From Rhabditoides inermis (Eukaryota; Nematoda; Chromadorea; Rhabditida; Rhabditidae), in assembly GCA_963966185.1 (NCBI GenBank), contig CAWZYM010000266.1, forward strand, positions 236,001 to 300,000: DNA of 64,000 bases, written 5' to 3'. Under the pieces are notes generated by a model. That model ran no database searches, was not told where the DNA came from, and worked only from the letters and a program-made list of their open reading frames with translations. Positions 58,501-64,000 of the stretch are shown piece by piece. The number at the start of each line of letters is the position of its first letter. Position 1 is the first letter of the stretch. The position numbers and the translations under genes were made by a program.

Positions 58501-58726
58501 GAGTACAGCAGCAGCCCTGTGCCCAGGGGTGAGTGGCGGCGGGTGAAGTGTGTTCTGTTGTGTTTTGATGGTGTTATGTAAATGTTTAGCGTTGAATCGT
58601 GTTTGAGACTTGGGATGATAGTGTTTCATCTTTGTTGCATGCGCAGGTCGGGAGGGCGAGGGTGGGGTGCTGTACTCGAGTCTGCTGGACAGAGAGAGCA
58701 GCAACAGCGAGGAGGAGGAGATGTGA
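53031..58726 (+). CDS. polytopic membrane protein, 16 exons, 683 residues, family not recognised
   Basis: Exons: 53,031-53,082, 53,174-53,288, 53,334-53,403, 53,508-53,609, 53,740-53,857, 54,045-54,197, 54,669-54,826, 55,273-55,445, 55,566-55,647, 56,042-56,280, 56,412-56,547, 57,361-57,527, 57,811-57,955, 58,181-58,339, 58,426-58,528 and 58,647-58,726. All phases agree. A charged N-terminus precedes about five TM segments (CRLFLICVAFFAT, LALALSASGMLAGFFV, MLLLFSSVSSLAGLAWLLL and others). A loop of about 200 residues follows, with a helical part, two sequons (NAT, NET) and a Thr/Ser tract from ACN codons. Six or seven more TM spans and an acidic tail (SSNSEEEEM) follow. Sequons plus an odd TM count put the loop outside. 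It may be MFS-like, but no signature was seen. Coding could extend 5' of 53,031. Confidence 0.75.
54346..54390. repeat. (GA)n microsatellite
   Basis: GA repeat in intron 6 of the membrane-protein gene. Confidence 0.95.
55475..55532. repeat. (GA)n microsatellite
   Basis: GA repeat in a 120-bp intron (intron 8) of the membrane-protein gene. It makes up about half of that intron. Confidence 0.95.
56754..56845. repeat. (CTTTCT)n microsatellite
   Basis: Hexamer-type pyrimidine repeat in an intron of the membrane-protein gene. Confidence 0.9.
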
Positions 58727-58729
58727 CGA

Positions 58730-61700
58730 TGGGAAGGTGAGTGGAGGGGAGGAGAGGAAGTAGTGGGGGAGGGCATTGCAAGATGAGAATAGCGCAATGG
58801 CGGAAGCGTGATGAGAGAATAGTGGAGATTAATGCTTCTAACACTTGTAAGTGTGCATTAGTATATTAGTTTTGCAAGCTTTGACGTTGTTTTTTTTTGC
58901 AGCCGTGCAGGCTTGTCGCCTCGCCTGAGTCGCTTCCAAGGAAGGACCTAGAGTACTAGTCTCTCTTCATTCAACCCTACTGTGATAGTGTGTCTACTGT
59001 GTCTTCTGTCCATGTGATACCTCCCGTATCCCTCCCCTTTTCTTGTGCACTATCCTTATTGCGTAATAGATCTCTGGTATTTGTTTGGTAGAGCTTGGGT
59101 CTTGGATGGAGTATTGCCCTGTGGGTCGAAGAATCATTTGCTCTGAATTGTGATTCTATCAATTGTGTGTGGATATAGAGTATTTATTTGCGAAAAGTTA
59201 TTCGATAAAATATCAATTGCATCTTGTGCGTTCATTCTGCTTTTTCCGGTGGGAACGTCCGGTATTTTATTGCCCCGATGCTAGATAACCCCCATTTGTT
59301 CCCTCATTCCAAAATTAGGTGAGTGCTCAATTGGGAGCCTGTGTTATCTGTTTTATCCTATTTTTGTGTTTATTTTGTTTTCAGACTTCAATTACATTTG
59401 TCGTAATCACTCTATTTATGGCGTCATTTCTTGTCTATATAGTTGTCGATGTATCATCGATTCATTATACATCAGTGACAAAATCATGTTGTGACTACCA
59501 AATAGGACACATCAGCATAAGACCGAATATAAGCTATCAGACCGTGTATTACACGACTTGCAACAATAAAGATAGCGTGGCTGTTTCGCACTTTTACAAT
59601 AGTATACACTTTCTGTTTATTTCCATGATATTCGATAAATTTCAATTAGTTGAATATAAGAATTAATCATGAGTCGGGTATCAACTCTAAAAGTACACAA
59701 TTTTCCGCTAATGCCAGTAGGAACCCTACTCGATATTTATGATTACAAAATCATTTTCCAACTTCTATTCCCACCCTAATTTTTCCCTCTCTGCCCTTTT
59801 CTCGACATGTACGGCATACTTAGGAAATACGTGGAATGAATAGGTTTTCGTGATTCAATTTTACATCCAGAGAATGTGAGAATGTGATAAGGAACAAAAG
59901 AAAAAGAGGAAAAGGGGAAATGATTCTACGACGATGCCTTGATTGTTTACGGTCGGAATCACGTTTACGATTTCACCTTGTTCGCAAAAGTTTCACGAGA
60001 CATCTGCATTTATCTACGTTGTCGAAGAAACATGCGATAATGTGCGTAAGTGAAACAACAATCATTTCCAAGAGTGAGTTGTTTCCAGGAACAGTCTTCG
60101 TAAATTATTATCACGAAATGTAGTGATCGGTAACTTATTTTCGCGTTGTCGATGAACAGGCCAAGCACAACAACAACTAATTCCATAACTAGATTTAGCC
60201 AATGTCGGAGCTTTGCCGTAGCTGCAACGCTCGAGAGCGCACATGAAAATGAGTGTGCTCGAATACTTTGTGAATGTGCCCGCATCTGGTTTTGTACCAG
60301 GTTTTTTTGTTTTATTATTTTTTTTATTAAAATGTGTCTTCTCGGAAAGTGAATAATGACAAAAAAATGAATGAACTTTTCAAAGTTATGAATGATTCAC
60401 TTGATGACTTCAGAACTTGAAAAGTGTTTTAAGTTTTAACAATAATTATTATACAAAAAATGGTGCATACCACTCTAGACGAGAAAAAAAACTTGTCAAT
60501 TCGGAACAAATTATGAATGAAATATTCATAATCAAATTATCTACAGAACCTGGTTAGCAGAAGACGGAAATATCTCAGAAGACATAATCTAAAAACTGTT
60601 TTTTAAAACAGTGGGCTTGCGAATAGTTTTCACTTTTTTCACAAAGAATTTAACTAATAATAAGATTTCGGTAAATATTTAAAACCGAGAAACTCTTGCG
60701 GGACCGTGATATAAAGTTTGCGTTGTTAGACAGTTCATTATGCTGTAGTACTGAATACTGAAACACTAATGATCAACCACAACTTCTCTGATAAAAGTAT
60801 GAACTGAGTGAGTTTGTACGAAATCAATTACTTGCTATTAAAGATTATACATCAATAATTTCTGAATGAAAACGTAAAAGAATCCCATCAAGTTAGGAGC
60901 GCTATTATATTGTGAGATCGACATTGTAGAAAATATGGACTGCGTATGATATTGCTACTTGATTATCATAAACAGATTAGAGACTGTTTATTGCTTGTTT
61001 GATGAATCCAATCACTTGTTCGTCGTTGTTTCGTCATGAGATTTCATGACAACGTGGCCATCCCGGTCAACTACTGACACTGCCAGATTTGATTCGTTCG
61101 TTTTTCGTGCTTGAAACGGCTACTAGTTTCAGGTTTCAGGCATTTTTTTCACGCCAATCATAGTATCCATTCCAATTTTATATTCACAACTTTCTCTGTC
61201 TCTCTCTGTCTCTATCCCCCTCTCTATCTCTCACTCACTCTATCACTCACACACCACTTTGTGATAAACAAGTGTTGTTGTGCTGATTAGGTTGAGACAT
61301 CTGTGTGTCATTTATCCATCTCTCATAGCTATAAGCGGGTCTCATATTCATATGTGTATGAACAGTCTGAGTAAACTTTTGGACCTCCTCTTCCTCGCGT
61401 TCTGATAGAGATAAAGAGAGATGGAGAGAAAGGGAGAGAAAGAAAGAAAGAGAGAGAGAGAGATAGAGAGAGGGGGGAAAGAGAAGAGTTGTGTAAGACT
61501 TCTCTGAAAGACTCGCGGTGCTCACACGCTTTCCGTAATTATTTATTAGCCGTTAGTTTTCAAGTCCATGTTCAATTTCATTTTCCCGTTCACATGAGAC
61601 CTACTATCAAATAACAATCCAGATTTTTTCCCGATTTCCAAATGTTGATAGACTCTAGTTTTTTGTATCGAATTACAATCCGATTCGACACATAGCACAT

Positions 61701-61880
61701 AGTTGTTTGTCCAGTTGAATCGAAATACATAATTCGAATCGGTTTATTTTTTTTACCCATCGAAAATGCGTTATTTGTTTCCGTTTTCTCTAGAACCTCA
61801 ACTGAGTGAGGTTGAGTAGAACGGAGAAAAAGAGGTCTCATTGAGCCACGTAAAACCCACCTTTTGAAATTTCGTTCCGC
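58730..61880. other. 3' region and intergenic; no supported gene
   Basis: A TTTTTTTTGCAG acceptor at about 58,890-58,902 suggests a spliced 3' UTR for the membrane-protein gene. A hydrophobic frame at 59,387-59,580 (SITFVVITLFMASFLVYIVV) follows GTTTTCAG, with a nearby ACAATAAAG, but lacks a start or partner exons. The rest is AT-rich, with GA/CT tracts near 61,195-61,245 and 61,425-61,480. Confidence 0.35.
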
Positions 61881-61889
61881 GTTCTCTTC

Positions 61890-61948
61890 TCTTCTCTCTC
61901 CCCCCCCCCTCTCTCTCTTTTTATGTCTCTATCTCTCTCTCCCTCCCT

Positions 61949-62006
<58 letters not shown>
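61890..62006. repeat. (CT)n microsatellite
   Basis: CT and poly-C repeat of about 115 bp. Confidence 0.95.
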
Positions 62007-62008
<2 letters not shown>

Positions 62009-62109
62009 TGTCTATTTTCTTCCAGTCTGTTCACTGATGATGAGTGTTCATGTCGAAAACTGCCTGCCCGTTTTCATCGCCCTCCATTATCTCCGCGCAC
62101 ACTTCCATT

Positions 62110-64000
62110 GTCCACCGCTTTTTTCGCAATGAGTTCTCTCACGAAATGAGTTCCTTCTTTTTTCCCTTCACTTTGTTTAAGTAGCTATTGACAGACGGAA
62201 CAAAAAATACTACTCTTGCTTATTCAGGTAATCAATATGGAAAAGGATTGAATTTTTTAACTTTGTGCGCGTTTCGTTTTCGTTCATCCCATACTATGAA
62301 GATCCTCCTTTGTGAAATTTGTTTCAAATGTGAGCATGCAAGTATTTGCAAACGTAAGTTTTTTTCAGTCAACTCATCGCTCATATACTCAAATACTAAT
62401 GTTTGTACGAGTAAACATATTTTGGTGTGATGTAGGATCAGCGTGGAAAGAGAAACTGTTGTTCAGAGCAAAGTTATGTGAGTTCCCATCAAACATCAAC
62501 AAAACAGCTACCTTGAAATCATTTAGCATTTAGTTTCGCCAAGTAGTTTTGCATCGTTTCGCCTGTTGCATTCTCGTCATTCTCAAGTACTATGTGCAAC
62601 GACCATACGATAGCAGTTAGTATGGAAGTTGAAACAAAAGCGCCATGGTTTGCAATAATTAATAGTCGCGGCCGTCAAATACGACTCTTTTTGTTTGAAA
62701 ACTTTGTTCCGCCTTCCGAGTGTGGTGATTTTTCCGAAGGCGGAGCGTAGGGTTATAATAGAGTTTTATATGATTGTGATTGTATTGCCATAATCAGCTA
62801 TGTCATTTCCGGATAACTTTGTGACTCTTACTTTCTGTGCCGCCTTTACTCGCACTCTTAACGAAGTTTTGCCGGCAATAATATTGAAAGTTGGCACCTC
62901 TATTCTTCATTCTCTACCTCATCCTCTTCTTTTCTCCCCCAGTCGTTATTGTCTTTCAGATAGCAAATTCTTAAAACTTCGTGTGTGTCGAAAATATGTT
63001 CGTAGTATTCGAAATATTCCACCGTTTTTGGTATAAGTAGATCATAAATTCAAAAGTTGTAGTGTGATAAATCATCAATGTTTATGTAAATCATTTATTG
63101 TTGTAATCTCGAACTTCACGTAATTCACATGCTTGAACATACATAGAAGTGTCGGTTAACAAAGCTAGAAGGGTACTTCGAAAGGAAAATTTTAAAAGGC
63201 TTATAGAAAGACAGCTGAAAACAGCTGAAGTACTCTTCTTACTCATTCCGTCAAAATCTGATTCCAGGCGCCGAATAACAGAAATAGAACTAATCAATTT
63301 TTATTATTATTTATATTTTGTTTCTCATTTCGAACTCATAAACATTCTGAATTGGTCCAAATTCTCTGAAAAGCGTAGGAATCAGTTAGTTCATGCTTAT
63401 TATGGCGCACTACGTCGCTAGAAGTACAAAAACAACGAAGAATAAAAAGAAAGATTGATAAACATCAATACTCTAAAGCTTACAGAGTCATTTTTGAACA
63501 CAATTAAATGCAATTTTCGTGAGTTTAGAAAACTCTACAGACCTCTTTATTCAAGTGCACCTGGGACGGATAATGATAGCAGAATAGAAAACCATGGGCA
63601 TAAAAATGAAATTGATATTTGGACTGTCGTCAAAAAAGCCATAAAACACACTTGAATATTTCCCGGAATTTTCCTTTCAGTAGGATTATGCCTACTCTAT
63701 ACTGTGAAGCTTTTTCAAACGAGCGAACTCATGACATACTTAATCTTATGGTTTGCATTTGTGTAAAGCGCGCATAATTAAAACTGTGAGTAATTGCAAG
63801 TTGTGATTTAACATATGAATATAATTACAGGTAATGGGTTTCGCATTTCGCTGGTTTTCAACTCTAGGAACAAAACTTTGTCTTGCAGTGTTATTGAGTG
63901 GAAGCTCTATAAGTTTTCTATCCGTCCTCTGTTTGCCACTAACTGATTTTTTTCTTTTTTTTCTCTTTTTCTCTCTTTCTCTTCTCTCTTGCTCCCTTTC
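62110..64000. other. AT-rich region with two unplaced open frames
   Basis: Plus-strand frames near 63,149-63,421 and 63,455-63,655 are Lys/Arg-rich and AT-biased. They show no recognised motif or splice context and could be fragments of an old element. The window ends in another pyrimidine tract. Confidence 0.3.

Noticed and set aside
63149..63655. Two plus-strand frames near the right end
   Set aside because: They have no known motifs, splice sites or start context, and AT-rich DNA yields such frames by chance. Mentioned only in the region note.

Overview
This window is nuclear DNA of a nematode, most likely a rhabditid. The best evidence is a set of short-exon genes for nematode-type serpentine chemoreceptors (Srt, Srh-like and Str-like), with GT-AG and occasional GC-AG introns, on both strands between about 17 and 47 kb. 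There is no sign of prokaryotic organisation. Most long open frames are artefacts of (CT)n/(GA)n microsatellites, tandem repeats or antisense GC-rich coding sequence, so the gene models below were built exon by exon from splice signals, reading phase and protein sense.

Layout. 1-9.3 kb is a nest of mobile elements. A plus-strand CR1-like LINE (1.0-3.6 kb) meets a minus-strand CR1-like LINE (3.6-7.8 kb) tail to tail, and both are cut inside the reverse transcriptase. The minus-strand copy is broken again by a retroelement tail and by a 561-bp TTAA-flanked MITE. 10.9-13.6 kb may hold a small secreted Cys-rich protein gene whose introns carry repeats. 14.1-15.8 kb holds a decayed or damaged RS-repeat gene (minus) lying between two inverted GGTGTC minisatellites. 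17.1-21.1 kb is a six-exon 7TM receptor (minus). 24.8-25.8 kb is a probable receptor fragment. 27.0-27.35 kb is a tandem trio of tRNA-Arg(CCT) copies. 28.6-29.25 kb is a 69-codon membrane protein gene with AATAAA. 31.2-33.2 kb is a Str-like receptor (minus, perhaps a pseudogene). 37.8-39.1 kb is a TA-flanked TIR element containing a LINE tail. 40.3-42.7 kb is an Srt receptor and 45.2-46.6 kb an Srh-like receptor (both plus). 47.7-50.4 kb is a nine-exon ZC3H4/suppressor-of-sable-type CCCH protein (minus). 53.0-58.7 kb is a 16-exon polytopic membrane protein (plus). 58.7-64 kb is mostly non-coding AT-rich DNA with microsatellites.

Function. The receptors are probably independent sensory-neuron genes in a dispersed chemoreceptor neighbourhood. 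The ZC3H4-like gene is a nuclear transcription-termination factor type. The most unusual content is in the repeats: at least two different inverted-repeat element families carry tRNA-like modules with A and B boxes, and one family carries a Gly-tRNA-like module in both inverted arms.
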